From Rhabditophanes sp. KR3021 (Eukaryota; Nematoda; Chromadorea; Rhabditida; Alloionematidae), in assembly GCA_963281155.1 (NCBI GenBank), contig CAUJLY010000003.1:1178001-1242000 (forward strand): a stretch of DNA of 64,000 nt, in the 5' to 3' direction. A program made the position numbers and the translations under genes. The notes under the pieces were generated by a model. The model searched no databases, was not told where the DNA came from, and was given only the letters and a program-made list of their open reading frames with translations. Within the stretch, counting starts at the first letter, position 1; each line of letters opens with the position of its first letter. Of this stretch, positions 11,901 through 23,177 are shown piece after piece.

Positions 11901-14900
11901 GTATGTAAGTGTATATTGTATATCACTCTCTCAAAAACCAAATTCACATTTATTATTCCCTTATTTAAGTTAATGATTTTGGTTTTAGAGTGTATGCATA
12001 TGTTAATGGACAAAATTAATTTTGGGAAAGATGAAGGCTTTAAATTAATTCATACGGCTAATCTTCTTGTAGTTAAAAATAATTTTACAACAAAACTTAC
12101 TGCAATCTGGTTAAGGCATCTTTGTAATCAATGTTAAATTTGCTTTTTTCATCCGTTGAAGGCTCAGCTTCCATGTTAGCAGAGATAGCGGAGGTTAGTG
12201 TTGGGGATGATGAAGTGGCTTTGATAGAACCGTCCTGGAGGCCAGTTAACTTTTCTTTGATCGCTTTCATTCGCTTTTTATTTTGGTCGAGTGACTTTAG
12301 CTTTGCAGTTATCTCTTTGTTGAAGGCGTCTCTTCTATAACAAACAACATTCCATTAATATATAATATGGGGAAAAGTGACGCCAACTTAACATTTGTCC
12401 CACAAGCAAATATGTGGTAATATGTGGCAATATGTGACGATATGCGAAAATATGCAGTATATATTAAGACACATCCAGATACATCTTTTGCCAAAAATGT
12501 GACATGTTGTAGATGTATCGGGGATGATTGATTGCATCAACTAATAATAAAATCCTTACCTTTCTTTTAATTCAGTCAAACTTAAAATAATATCTTCTTT
12601 CTCTTCCTCTACTTCTTTGTCTGACTCTTCCTCACCACACTCTTCAACACTTTGTTGATGCAATAATTCAGTTGAACAGTGAGGTTGATCATCTCCTCCG
12701 TTCTTTGCAATGTCAATTTCGCCACTTTTAAAGTCTGTTCCTCGTTCGCCCAACTCTCTCTCCAAAACTTCCTTTCTTAACTTTTCAAGTTGAATTTTTC
12801 TTTTTTCAATTTCTTTCCGTTGGGTCAAGACTAAAAAGTATGTTTTAAATTGTTTGCCATTAACGAGTAGGCAAAAAAGATAATTATCCAAAGGGACCCA
12901 AATAATAGTCATCTACTAGGCAACAATTGGTTCTATAAATACATAAATGTTATATCTTCTGCCTCACCCTGATTAACTCTATTCAAAAGAGACAAGTATA
13001 AAAGTTTATCAAAAATATATCTTCTTCAAATGAACAAATAGAAAGGAGACTTAGGAAATTGGTTTGTTTAATATATAAATTACACATACACATAAACTAG
13101 AAAACTTTCAAAAAGTTGATACATTTCAAGATAAGAGGACACACATAGTTAATGAAATAACTAATGCTCAACAAAAACAACACTTTTCCTCATATAGGCT
13201 TCAACTAAATATTGTTATTTTTAGGATTTTTGGTAAAGTAAACGGAACCTGTTGGTGCCACCATTTTTTATATGTCCAATGAATAAGACCATGCATATAT
13301 TTTTAATAAACACGACACTTTGGATCCAAAAAATTTACTCACTTTTTGGTGCCATTATCAAAATAACTGTTTAAGTGATGTGTTGACATGTTTGTCGCCA
13401 AAGGTGTATATGTTTATGTGCATATATGCAGCTAAAATTTAACAAATATAGCCAACTAAACGTATCTATCTCAATTTTGGCATTTTAATCAAGAGGGCAA
13501 TTTGTGTCTAGTTGTAAGGATGAAATAAACTTCATTCCCTTGCATTTCTTCTAATTAAGTTTTTGCTTGCCAAAAGTATGAAGAGAAATATAGGGGTTTG
13601 TTTATGGAAATGTTTAAGAAAGCCCTTATTAAGATACAATGACTATCTATACAACGACAAAACAGCTTAATTAAATATTTAAAGCCCAAATACAAAAATG
13701 AATAAACATTTAACTACCACACAAATAAACACATACTCACCGTGTGGCTTTATTAGATTGAACCATCCAAAATATACACTCCCCACAAAAGTAACAATTC
13801 ATGGGGATGTCAAAGTGCGTGTTTTGTTGCTTCTTGATGATATAAATATAATGAAGTCAAGGAGCCCAAGTAGTGTATGCGTCTGTGTAGGCGAGAGCTT
13901 TATTAGTAAGCCCTACGGATTTTTATGGACGACCCAATCAAATAAATTTATATGTATAAGAGTATGTTTTTTAGCTACACAAAATAGGAAGCTCGTACAT
14001 TTTTTGGGGCTCTACAACTTTCTTAACAACAAATGAGGGGAAGAGTTTTTTAATAGTTGTTTGTGGAGTTTTTGCCAATAAAATGAAATTGAACATGTAA
14101 TATATTAACAAACACGATTAAAACAACTCCCAATGGCAATTTGAAAAGTAGGAATAGCCCTTAATTGGTCACATTCCCCAAAAAATGGTAAGAATCTGTA
14201 AAAGTACTTTAAGAACATTTGGTACATTTACAACTAAATATGTAGTGAAAAGTAACGAAAAGGAAGTGGAACCATTGCAATGAATTTAAAATGAAACTTA
14301 CAAGTCTTTTGAGCACCCAAAAACTGCTCCGTTGCCTGATCAGCTTCCTCCGCCTGAGCATGTTTTTTCTTCAAATTGATGCCAGCTAATGCCGCTCTCT
14401 AAAATTGTTATTAAAATCTTATAAATAAATTAAATTAAGAAGGATGAGTAATGAATGGGCAATGTTATTACGACCCATATCTACAACACGCCATCATTTC
14501 GAGTAATTGTAAAGGGGCCTTTGAAGTCACTCTCCCTTCAAATAAACATACAAAAAAGTGTACATATGCTTTGCTGGTTCGGCGTATCTTTTTGCTAGGT
14601 TCTAATCATTCTCGTCACTCACTATTACATAATGAATATAAACAACACCCATGTATAAATTGATATATGAATTGAAATGTGAAAATGTATATAAATAAAT
14701 AAATAGTAGTATCTACACGCTACATATACTTTGTAAATAGATACTACACATTATTAAATGCTCATCTTTCATCAAACAAATGGGCTCTTATAGGACCAAT
14801 TAATACAAATAATATGGAAGTAATATTATGATATAGGCAAAACAACCTCTGATAGTAGTGTTGTGGCTTAACAAGGGCAAGATGATACAATAGCATAAAT

Positions 14901-15754
14901 AAATAGTATCATTTACTACATATATTGTCGATATAATTTTTGTCATCAACTAAATTATTATTACTTTATTAAATATTTGACTATGATATTTAGAATATAT
15001 AAATGTATGTATGCAAAGGAAACATAATATAGTCCTATTTAATATGTCATCACAATCGTTTCTCATGTCACATTATTTGCCTTTAAATAAATAATACCGA
15101 CATTTCAAATATACAGAATAGGTGATTAGAAAGGGAAAATCCAGATGGCGAAAAGGAAATCAAATTAATATTTAAACGAACCTTTTGATTTTGGAGTTTA
15201 AGTCTGGTGACTAGTTGTTCATTAATCATGGCAGCAGTTTCAGTACGAATCATGGCATCTTGGACATTCAAAATTTCAGCCTTCAACGCTTCAACGTCTT
15301 CTTCCGTGTCAGGTTCGGTGCAATTTGAAGGAATCATCTCAATATTTTCCTTTATGTCCTTTTCAACTGCTTCTTTATTGATAGTATCCATTTGGGATTT
15401 CATTTTAGTCATTGTCTAAAAAAGGAAACATTAATGTATCTTGTGATATATTTTCCATTTTTACTATCAATTAAGTGCAATTGCCTTTAATATTAATAGA
15501 CTCAATTAAAGAGACCATGCCAAACATACTTTAATATGAGCTAATATTTGGAGATAATCATCTTCTTGGTTAGTCAAGACTTCGAGAGAAGATTCCAATT
15601 TAGATAAAATAAGTTGAACTTCAGTATCAACTACGTTTTTCTTGCCTTTCTTGAGGTTGATGATTCCTTCGGAGAGTTTGGCTTTTTTGTCTTGGATGTT
15701 TGATAATCTGTCGAGAATTACTTTTTCTTCGAGTTGTTGGGGTGGTTCTGACAT
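8981..15754 (-). CDS. PCM1: PCM1 (pericentriolar material 1) homologue
   Basis: Ten exons: 15530-15754, 15182-15415, 14302-14398, 12560-12830, 12101-12334, 11476-11824, 10952-11176, 10243-10497, 9266-9609 and 8981-9221. All phases match and the total is 824 codons plus stop. The N-terminal half is coiled coil; exon 3 carries an R-A-A-L-A-G segment resembling the coiled-coil repeat of PCM1. The C-terminal 150 residues match the vertebrate PCM1 C-terminal domain, with VILETIIPFF, then T-x-Q-L-T-T-I-L-D-D-S-L-A and finally LYNELAFYNLMHNID. PCM1 is the scaffold of centriolar satellites, which deliver proteins to centrosome and cilium base. The protein is far shorter than the roughly 2000-residue human one. 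Introns reach 1471 nt, unlike most genes nearby. The C-terminal match is strong; extra exons in the big introns cannot be excluded. Confidence 0.75.
12411..12460. repeat. Five 10-bp tandem units in a PCM1 intron
   Basis: Five consecutive 10-bp units each begin TATG: TATGTGGTAA, TATGTGGCAA, TATGTGACGA, TATGCGAAAA, TATGCAGTAT. The array lies in the 225-nt intron between the fourth and fifth PCM1 exons. Confidence 0.7.
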
Positions 15755-16581
15755 GCTATTCTAAATTATTTATAAAATTATGCAATTAAGACTGGCAGGG
15801 TAATAATAATGTATATTTGAAAAAAGCGAAATTCATTATTGTGCACAAATAAAGCAATAATCATATATTGTATTTACATTCAAAAAACTGCAATTAATTA
15901 TTGTACCTTCGAAAAAGCAGACATGAATTGTAGTATTTAATTAATTTATATAAGCAATAACGAATTATAGTATTTTCGTTTAGAAGCACCAACAAATTAT
16001 ATTTAATCTTTTTGAAGAATGAATTATTCACAAAAAAATGACCAAGTTGATCAATAGATGAAAACTAGATTTATTTATTTAATCTTTTAAACACATAAAA
16101 AATAAGAAATAAATTAATTTGTCTAGTTTTTAAGAGCCTCAATAGACAATTATAATAATGCTATAATAAGGTGTGTATGGACAGGACAAATTTAAGATTA
16201 AAGCAATGTTTTTGCGACTACTAAACCATGTCTTGCTTTGATAAAAGGTTTATGAATAAATTGCATCTAAATATATGTTTGATTAATGAGAAAAGGTACT
16301 AAATGTTGTGGTGAAAGGTGAGTAATGGGCATGTACGCATATACAAAATTGATTTAAAAGGTATTTTTATTAATGGACATAAAAAATTGAAAAGATACTA
16401 TTTGTGCATGCATAAATGGTCAAAACTATAAAAACGACGTTTGTTTAGGTGAGAGTAATACATCTATCAATAAATATATATCATTTTTACGTATATATAG
16501 ATTCATTCTTTGTAAAAGTGAACAGGATCAATGCGTATCAGACCTTGAAATTTTGTACTACCACTACCTCGTCTGTTTGGA
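15755..16581. other. Intergenic
   Basis: About 0.8 kb between the PCM1 start and the last exon of the SWS1 gene, both on the minus strand. AT-rich, no gene seen. It should contain the PCM1 promoter. Confidence 0.5.
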
Positions 16582-19500
16582 CTACATTGCGTCTTTAACG
16601 AATTTTATATCATCTGGGATTAATTTGCGGTAAATATGTTTCAGTGAATTGCTCATTTGGTCCAATGTAACACCAACGTGACTTGCTTCTTTCCTACAGT
16701 GGTGCTCGGTTTGACTGTTTTCGTAAAATGTTGAGAAGATGAAAGCCGTCATGACGTGTTTACACTAGAAAAACAAGGTTAAATATACAAATATTTATTA
16801 TTAAATTATTAAAAGGCAGAAAGTTTCATTTTTTAAATTAACATCAAGAGGGTTTTCGGAAAATTTTGATATATAGATGGGTTTACCACCTCACATTAAT
16901 CTAAGCAATAGGTTCAACCCCACTGAAAGAAATTGCATTTTGAGGAGTCCCCATAATTTTTAGCACAAGCAAAAAAGGGCTTTCCTTTGTTAGGACCATC
17001 TTTCTTGACAACTAAGGGTTTAGCAGGCATACTACAGTTGCACTGAACACCACCATCATTTCCAGGAGTCGGAGGAGCATTAGCACTGTTGGTAGACCTT
17101 GAATTACTCCTATTACCACCACCTCGACTGGCACCACGACTAGCACCTCGATTTCCACGAGTTCCGCCACGTCCTCTACCTCTTCCGCCTCTCTGACTCG
17201 GTTGATTTTCATATGACGCAGGTTCGGGAACTGGAGCTTGATAAGTAGGCCTTTGATTACCATTATTGTTGGGGACAACTGGTCCTTGAGGTTGAGATCT
17301 AGTATTCAATTGACTTTGGAAGGCGTCGCCTAGCGTCGAAATTGCGGCTTCTGTAGCGTCAAAGATTCTCTTATACTTAATCAATTGATTATCAAGAACA
17401 TCTTGTTTGTTAGCAGTCCCTAAAAAGCAATAATTACCAAGAAATAATCCAAGAAACTCACCTTCACAAATCAACTTCAATTTATCTTCCAAATCAGCTC
17501 TAAGCTCCGGCTTGCTAAGTTCATAACCCATCGTGTTATATCCCATCACAAGCCCGATCCCCAAAAAACTAGGCATAAACCGGCGTTCGTGATTAAGAGC
17601 AGCATACTTTCTTATTTGAATTTTTTCAATATGCTCAGCATGAGTTGCATCAGTACCAATACCATATTTATCCATCAGAGTAATAAGATCAGCTTCGTTT
17701 AGGAGTAGTGGAGCAGCTGTTAAGCCATCTTGTTTTTCTACTTTGAGATTTGGTGCCAATTTTTCTCCAACCACATAATTTGGAAGCTTCTTGTCTACCC
17801 ATTTGTCGTATGGGTACACTTTGAGATAACCTTCATCTTCAATCAACAAACCATTTACGCAGAATATTTCATCCCATACTTTGAGTCGAATTGTCGTTTC
17901 TTGCCCTTTAGCGTCTCTTGAACAACAAGCCAAAAAATGTCGGACAACCAGTTCATAAATTCTCCACATATTCCCCTGTAACTGGTCCTTCGTAGCAAAT
18001 TTTAGCGGATGAATAGGTGGATGTGCCTGATCTGATTTATTTCCATTTCGCGGCTTTGGACCGCCACTTCCCATGACATTGGAAGCAAATTCACCCCACT
18101 CTGAACTCATACTTTGCTGCTCAATCAAATTGTTTAAACCCATTCCTGCAGGGAAGATATTCGTTTCTGTACGAGGGTAGGAAATATATCCCTGAGAATA
18201 CAATTTTTCGGCATTCGTCATTGCTTCTTTGGCCGTCATCTTGAGCATGCGAACAGCTAGTTTTTCCAGGCAAATTGTGTCCATCGCTACTGGCCTCCAC
18301 TTCGACTTGGGATGTTTGTTCACTTCGACAACTTGGGCATCTTGGAGGTGAGCTTGACAAAAATTAAAATACGTTTGAACTGAATCTTGGCAAAATAAAC
18401 GAACTCGCTCCCAGGCAAAATCAGTTGTAATTCCTTCTTTGGTATGCTTGGCAACTAACTTCCAAAACTGTTCAGGATTAAAATCTTTGACAGCCAGATA
18501 TCGCTCAACTACAAAGCCCAAAGTGGGAAACTGACACGAACCATACGAGATGACTGATTTAGCATCGCCAGTCAGTGATGACAACACATTAGCAAATCGT
18601 TGTTGCAAATACAAAGTCTGTAACCTGGTAAAAGAAGCTCCTATCCTCAAGTCCAACTCGATTCTACAATCAACAGCATCAACTTGTCTCTCATCCAACC
18701 GAACTAAATTTTCCAATGCCGCATTAATAGCTCTTGGAGTGATCTCTGAAAATCTAGCTCGCCATACATCCATTCTTGGATTGACACTCAAACAAGTATG
18801 AACTATCTCAGCTCCTATATGTTCTCCTTCACGATCACAATCGGTCCATATCACCAAAACATCATTTTCCGAAGCCAGCTTTTGAAGGGACTTTTGGATG
18901 TTTTTCATGGAATCGGTGACAGTCCTGTTGAGGTTGGCGGTGAATAGCTCATCAATTTTGGCAGCTTCCCATTGCCGGTATTGAGAAGGGTATTCTAGCT
19001 CCATTAGATGGCCGGAAACAGATGTTGCCTTGATGTTGGCACGTTGATTAAAGACTGTCCCAGGAAACTCATAAATTTTGTTGTAGATCGAAAAACTATC
19101 CCGCCTTTGGGCGTTGTTACGAGATAAAATACTTGAAATGTTCTTGGCGGCATCGTTCTTCTCCGCAACAAAAAGCACCCGCTTTATTCCAGACATCTTT
19201 TCTTTGTTCTTCTTAGATTCTTTTTTAGCTGCTCTTAGAAGCTTTTCCGTACCGCAATTTTTGAATGTACAAGAAAGGTATCGGCATGTATACCAATAAT
19301 TAAAACAGCCTCTACGTATTTCCAAAATGATTATACCTATGTAATGACTTAGCTTATATGCAAAAGAGAATGACAGGCGAGATATTGATTTAGTTGTGAA
19401 ACTAATATAAAAGACTACTCTCCATCAACAAGAACCATACATTTTATTAAAAAATTGGTTATACTTTAAACCCCCTTGATGCTACATAGTTATACAATTT

Positions 19501-19943
19501 TATTGACTTACCAATATCTTTGAACCCATTTCAATGACATATTTTTGAAAATCATGACATTCGCAGTAATTAATATGCGGCGGTATGTCCATGCTTTTTG
19601 AGCTTTTGAAGTTATTGTCGCCTTCTTCGATATTCACCAAGTATGAATGATTTAGTCGTGAATTAGCTAGAATTTTTGCACTAACTTTGTTATTTCCTAA
19701 CTTTTTCGTTGCATAATCTGTTTCATCTTTGAATCCAAGCATTAATCTAGAATAAATGTATTTAAATTAACCTAATTCTTAAACTTACTTCCTTATAACT
19801 CGGTTCTTGGCAACTCCGGAATCATCCCCTTCATTTATACATACATTAAACTCATTCCTAATGCATTCCAAATAAGCCCTCAAAGCCCCGGCAGAATTAG
19901 GCGGACCAGGGTCCAGAAATTCACTTGCGTTAGACAAATCCAT
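16582..19943 (-). CDS. sws-1: SWS1/ZSWIM7-type SWIM zinc-finger protein, with TOP3A nested in intron 2
   Basis: Exons 19789-19943, 19512-19746 and 16582-16764. Introns are 42 nt and 2747 nt. The frame closes to 190 aa. The SWIM motif C-x-C-x(n)-C-x-H is split by the large intron: exon 2 supplies YCEC and ends GSKIL at a perfect GTAAGT donor, and exon 3 starts with CKHVMTAFIFS after a TTTTTCTAG acceptor. Human ZSWIM7 reads similarly, with CSC and then ILCKHLLAVYLSQ. The core before it, with paired hydrophobic strands, also follows ZSWIM7. SWS1 proteins partner RAD51 paralogues (Shu complexes) and promote RAD-51 filament assembly in homologous recombination. The gene encloses top-3 on the same strand. 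Exon 3 ends in a short helical tail. Alternative: the terminal exon is a separate gene, but phase, motif and acceptor all argue against that. Confidence 0.75.
16914..19196 (-). CDS. top-3: DNA topoisomerase III alpha
   Basis: Two exons, 17462-19196 and 16914-17419, with a 42-nt in-frame GT-AG intron; removing it restores the conserved C-E-G-T-A-N-K region. Type IA topoisomerase: TOPRIM with VLFVAEKNDAAK and DCDREGEHIG, active-site Tyr in ISYPRTETN, then the conserved DQAHPPIHP and GIGTDATHAEHI. The C-tail has an Arg-Gly-rich stretch (about 15 RG/GR pairs) and a single GRF zinc finger ending FFQWG. Sequence is closer to TOP3A than TOP3B. With RecQ helicase and RMI1 it dissolves double Holliday junctions. 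The frame stays open to an ATG at 19325, giving a 43-residue basic extension; human TOP3A uses an alternative start for a mitochondrial form, so this could matter, but MSGIKRVLF is the family-like start. The whole gene lies in sws-1 intron 2. Confidence 0.93.
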   Translation of the reverse strand: MSGIKRVLFVAEKNDAAKNISSILSRNNAQRRDSFSIYNKIYEFPGTVFNQRANIKATSVSGHLMELEYPSQYRQWEAAKIDELFTANLNRTVTDSMKNIQKSLQKLASENDVLVIWTDCDREGEHIGAEIVHTCLSVNPRMDVWRARFSEITPRAINAALENLVRLDERQVDAVDCRIELDLRIGASFTRLQTLYLQQRFANVLSSLTGDAKSVISYGSCQFPTLGFVVERYLAVKDFNPEQFWKLVAKHTKEGITTDFAWERVRLFCQDSVQTYFNFCQAHLQDAQVVEVNKHPKSKWRPVAMDTICLEKLAVRMLKMTAKEAMTNAEKLYSQGYISYPRTETNIFPAGMGLNNLIEQQSMSSEWGEFASNVMGSGGPKPRNGNKSDQAHPPIHPLKFATKDQLQGNMWRIYELVVRHFLACCSRDAKGQETTIRLKVWDEIFCVNGLLIEDEGYLKVYPYDKWVDKKLPNYVVGEKLAPNLKVEKQDGLTAAPLLLNEADLITLMDKYGIGTDATHAEHIEKIQIRKYAALNHERRFMPSFLGIGLVMGYNTMGYELSKPELRADLEDKLKLICEGEFLGLFLGNYCFLGTANKQDVLDNQLIKYKRIFDATEAAISTLGDAFQSQLNTRSQPQGPVVPNNNGNQRPTYQAPVPEPASYENQPSQRGGRGRGRGGTRGNRGASRGASRGGGNRSNSRSTNSANAPPTPGNDGGVQCNCSMPAKPLVVKKDGPNKGKPFFACAKNYGDSSKCNFFQWG

Positions 19944-20149
19944 CCAATAAAAGTAAGAATCAAGTGGTCTGAGGCACTTTTAACCATACTAATACCATTC
20001 AAAAGTTCTCTTTGAAACATTTGATTCGTACATACCATTCCAATCTATTGATATGTTTTTATTTAGCACCAAGCAACTGACAAACAATTGTATTGATATT
20101 TGGACTCTATACTAGCTACTTAGGATTTTTATTATTTTTTTAAAAAACC

Positions 20150-20785
20150 ATGACTCACGATCAGTTTATGGCCCATTTATTTCCAGAATTAGGGCCCGAA
20201 CATCGTAGTGCAGATGAAATTATGCATTCGTTTGTGGAACAAATAGCATTACTGATAAAGGTATAACTAGCTTTAATGATTCCTCATTCATGGTAACATT
20301 TATAGAGTCAATGGTATTGGGGTGCCATTTGTTCTCTAGAAGCAGAAGAGTTGTTAGCAAATGAACCTGTGGGTACCTTTTTAGTACGAGACTCAAGAAA
20401 TGGCAATTATGTGTTTTCGCTTTCTTTGGTGACTAGGGAAAAAATTATCCATTCCCGTTTAGAAAAATACAATGGCCATTATTGCTTAGGAGGTCCTTAT
20501 GCAATTGTCAAATCACCTTGTTTAGTAACCTTCATCGAGGAGGCAATGAAATGCAGTTTAGGTGGAAATCATTGTATCTTGATGCATTCCTCTACCCACG
20601 GCAATTCAGATACTGTTATGTTGACGAATCCACTAAAAAGAGTCAATCAAATGCCGTCGTTGCAATACTTTTGTAGATTGGCTATCAGAGAACATCTTAA
20701 GGATGGAAATAAGTTAAAGAAATTGCCGTTGCCTGAGGCTTTGATTAAATATGTGGCCACAAAAAAGTATTTGTTGATGAAGTAA
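20150..20785 (+). CDS. SOCS-family SH2 protein
   Basis: Exons 20150-20260 and 20306-20785 join across a 45-nt intron to 196 aa. The SH2 domain starts with QWYWGAICSLEAEELL, has the phosphotyrosine-binding Arg in GTFLVRDS, and ends near residue 145. A SOCS box follows (about 155-195), with S-L-Q-Y-F-C-R and LPLPEALIKY, the elongin B/C and Cullin-5 binding module. The arrangement resembles SOCS6/7 with a very short N-terminus. Such proteins recruit a ubiquitin ligase to tyrosine-phosphorylated receptors. The next gene starts 147 nt downstream on the same strand, so the two may be co-transcribed. Domain calls are firm; targets are unknown. Confidence 0.9.
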
Positions 20786-20932
20786 TTGTAGATTTAAATG
20801 TATGAATGAGTGTATAATAATAAATATATTTCTAATTGTCAAATTAATTAGAAAAAGTTGTTTTTAAACGATATGGATATTTTTGAGGATTTTTGTTTTG
20901 TTGTTTTATAATTCTTCTAAGTTGGGTAATAT

Positions 20933-22521
20933 ATGAAGCTGATACCAATATTAAGGGGTACAATAAACCTGCGGCACAACATATTCGCCCTCAGTTCAGG
21001 TTCTCTACCATCAGCAATAGCAATTATAAGGATAAGTGGTAAGTCATGAATATATCTGTTTATGAATAAATGTTAAATGTAGAAGAATTATCTTAATGTA
21101 ATTGTTCTAACCATTTGTTCAAATAGCAAAGTAGATGTAAAGAAGGCGACTAACGTAAAAGTTTTAGTTTTTTGCTTATACAACATCTAGACAAATAATT
21201 TTGAAGAATCTTAATTGACTTATTAATTGGTTGCTTTTTAGGGAGAGATTCGCTTGAACATGGGAAACAAATGATGTCCGTTACACACATTCGTCCCAAG
21301 CAATTATTCTACACAAAGTTGTTCGATGAAAAAGGAGATCTGTTGGATCGAGCAATGGCAGTCTACCTTCCTGGGCCGAATACCTTCACCGGTGAAGATA
21401 CTTTAGAGTTGTTTGTCCATGGAGGAAAGGCGACCGTTAATGCAATTCTGGAAAGGATAGGTAGATTTGAAAATACTGATGGTGCCAAAGCAGGAGAATT
21501 TTCGAGGCGTGCTTTACTGAATAATAAGATGAATATTGGCCAAGTAGAAGCGTTAGGTAATCTTCTACACGCAGAAACTGATGTGCAGAGGAAGCAAGCT
21601 TTGAGAGGAGATGGAATTAAGAAGCTCATGGACCCACTGAAGGATGATCTGATCAAGTTGTTGGCTCAATTTGAGGCTTCAATAGACTTTGCTGAAGATG
21701 TGTCTGTTGGAAAAGAAAAAATTCTGGGCGAAAGTAAGGATCTGCTACGGGAATTAAAAAATCTACACGATCGTGGATCAAAGGGAACTCTCGTCCAGGA
21801 TGGAATCAAAGTTGTTCTAATAGGAAGAACAAATGTCGGCAAGAGCTCTTTACTCAACAAATTGAATGGGCAGGAGGTTGCTTTGACGTCAAACATCCAT
21901 GGAACAACCAGAGATTCAATCGAAACAAGACTTAATTTGAATGGGTTGTTGTTGCGGTTAACTGATACCGCCGGAATTAGAGATAATTGTGATGATGAGA
22001 TTGAAAGAGAAGGAATGAAACGATCTATTGCTAAGGCTAAGGAAGCTGATATTGTTGTCTTTGTTGTCGATGGAGGCAGGGTGGGGGAAGTTGAAGAAGC
22101 AGAAAAGTTTTTGAGAGATCGATGTGGGATTCATCCACTCAAAAATGCAATTGTTTGTGTTAATAAAGCCGATCTCCTGGATCCTAATCATAAAATTGAT
22201 GGGAATCCTCAGTGCTATTCATCATGCCTACAGGATAATGGAACTGATGCTTTGGTTAAACGACTTTCTTCGGAAGCTTTGAATTTAATTGAAAGTAATA
22301 GTGGTAGCGACAAAGCAACTTTATCAACATCGAGACAACTATCTTTAATCGGAAAAGCAATAGAAAGCTTAGAAGCATTCATGTATGAAGCTTACACGGA
22401 CAGTGCCATAGCAGGTGAACATTTAAGAGATTGCGGCGAAGCAATCGGCGAGATTACGGGGAATATTGTGTCGGAGGACATTTTGAACTCAATTTTTAGT
22501 ACCTTTTGTATTGGTAAATAA
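20933..22521 (+). CDS. mtcu-1: Mitochondrial tRNA-modification GTPase GTPBP3/MnmE
   Basis: Exons 20933-21038 and 21242-22521 join across a 203-nt intron (phase 1) to 461 aa. The first exon encodes the N-terminal strand ending A-I-I-R-I-S-G, typical of MnmE. The second has the N-domain PGPNTFTGEDTLELFVHGG, helical domain, G1 GRTNVGKSS, G3 DTAGIRD, G4 NKAD and the C-terminal FCIGK motif whose Cys is conserved in MnmE. With MTO1/MnmG it modifies the wobble uridine of mitochondrial tRNAs. A basic N-terminus before the conserved start could be a short mitochondrial presequence. The symbol is the C. elegans orthologue name as I recall it. Confidence 0.95.
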
Positions 22522-23177
22522 TTAGACTGTTTTAATTAATAAATGTTGTTTAATTATTTCGTTGTAATGACTTCTTTTAATTTTTGTTTTCTTTTTCATA
22601 TTCGAATATTATATACGCAATTGTGTTAGTAATTGCTTATCATTTTAATATCTTGAAAATATAATTGCTTAATTATAGAAACAAAACTGTCTTAATTCAT
22701 ACAAAATATCAACTGTCAGCCCATGCGTCGTTGGAAAAGGAATTGAAGTTAAACACCTACCAAATATAGCTGATTCGGGCAGTGCTTTCTGTGGTATAAA
22801 CTCTTTACCCAAGACAATTAACTCATGGATAAATTTGGTTATGATTTATTTTCCGAGTGTACATTCTACTTATAGTTTTTCTTTGACTTATCAAAGATGT
22901 TAAATGATTTGCATGTGCTTAGTCGACATGCGTTTGATAAAGATTTTATCCACAAAAGTGTGTTTAGTTTATGAGATTCATGGTATTTTTTGTTGTCAAT
23001 GATATGTTTATTAACGTATTCATAATTATATGGCTTTAAAGTTTTAACAAAGATTTGCTTGCTTAATTTCCCTTAAATAAGGTAGTTAAACGTGATTAAT
23101 TATTATTACTGATTATGTATAAATTGATATGAGGTTATTTGTTAATGTGTATAGATTAATTATTAATTGATGAGTTG
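22522..23177. other. Intergenic between convergent genes
   Basis: The MnmE gene and the RNase H2A gene end towards each other here. A minus frame of about 50 codons near 22673-22828 is open but short and unmatched. Nothing else seen. Confidence 0.5.

Noticed and set aside
17012..17278. Val/Glu-rich 88-codon frame in the TOP3A tail
   Set aside because: Shadow frame of the Arg-Gly repeats.
19326..19511. Terminal sws-1 exon directly downstream of exon 2
   Set aside because: All frames were read for a C-x-H; none occurs there, whereas the exon at 16764 starts with CKH in the right phase.
22673..22828. Open minus frame of about 50 codons between MnmE and RNase H2A
   Set aside because: No start context, no recognised similarity, convergent 3' region of two genes.
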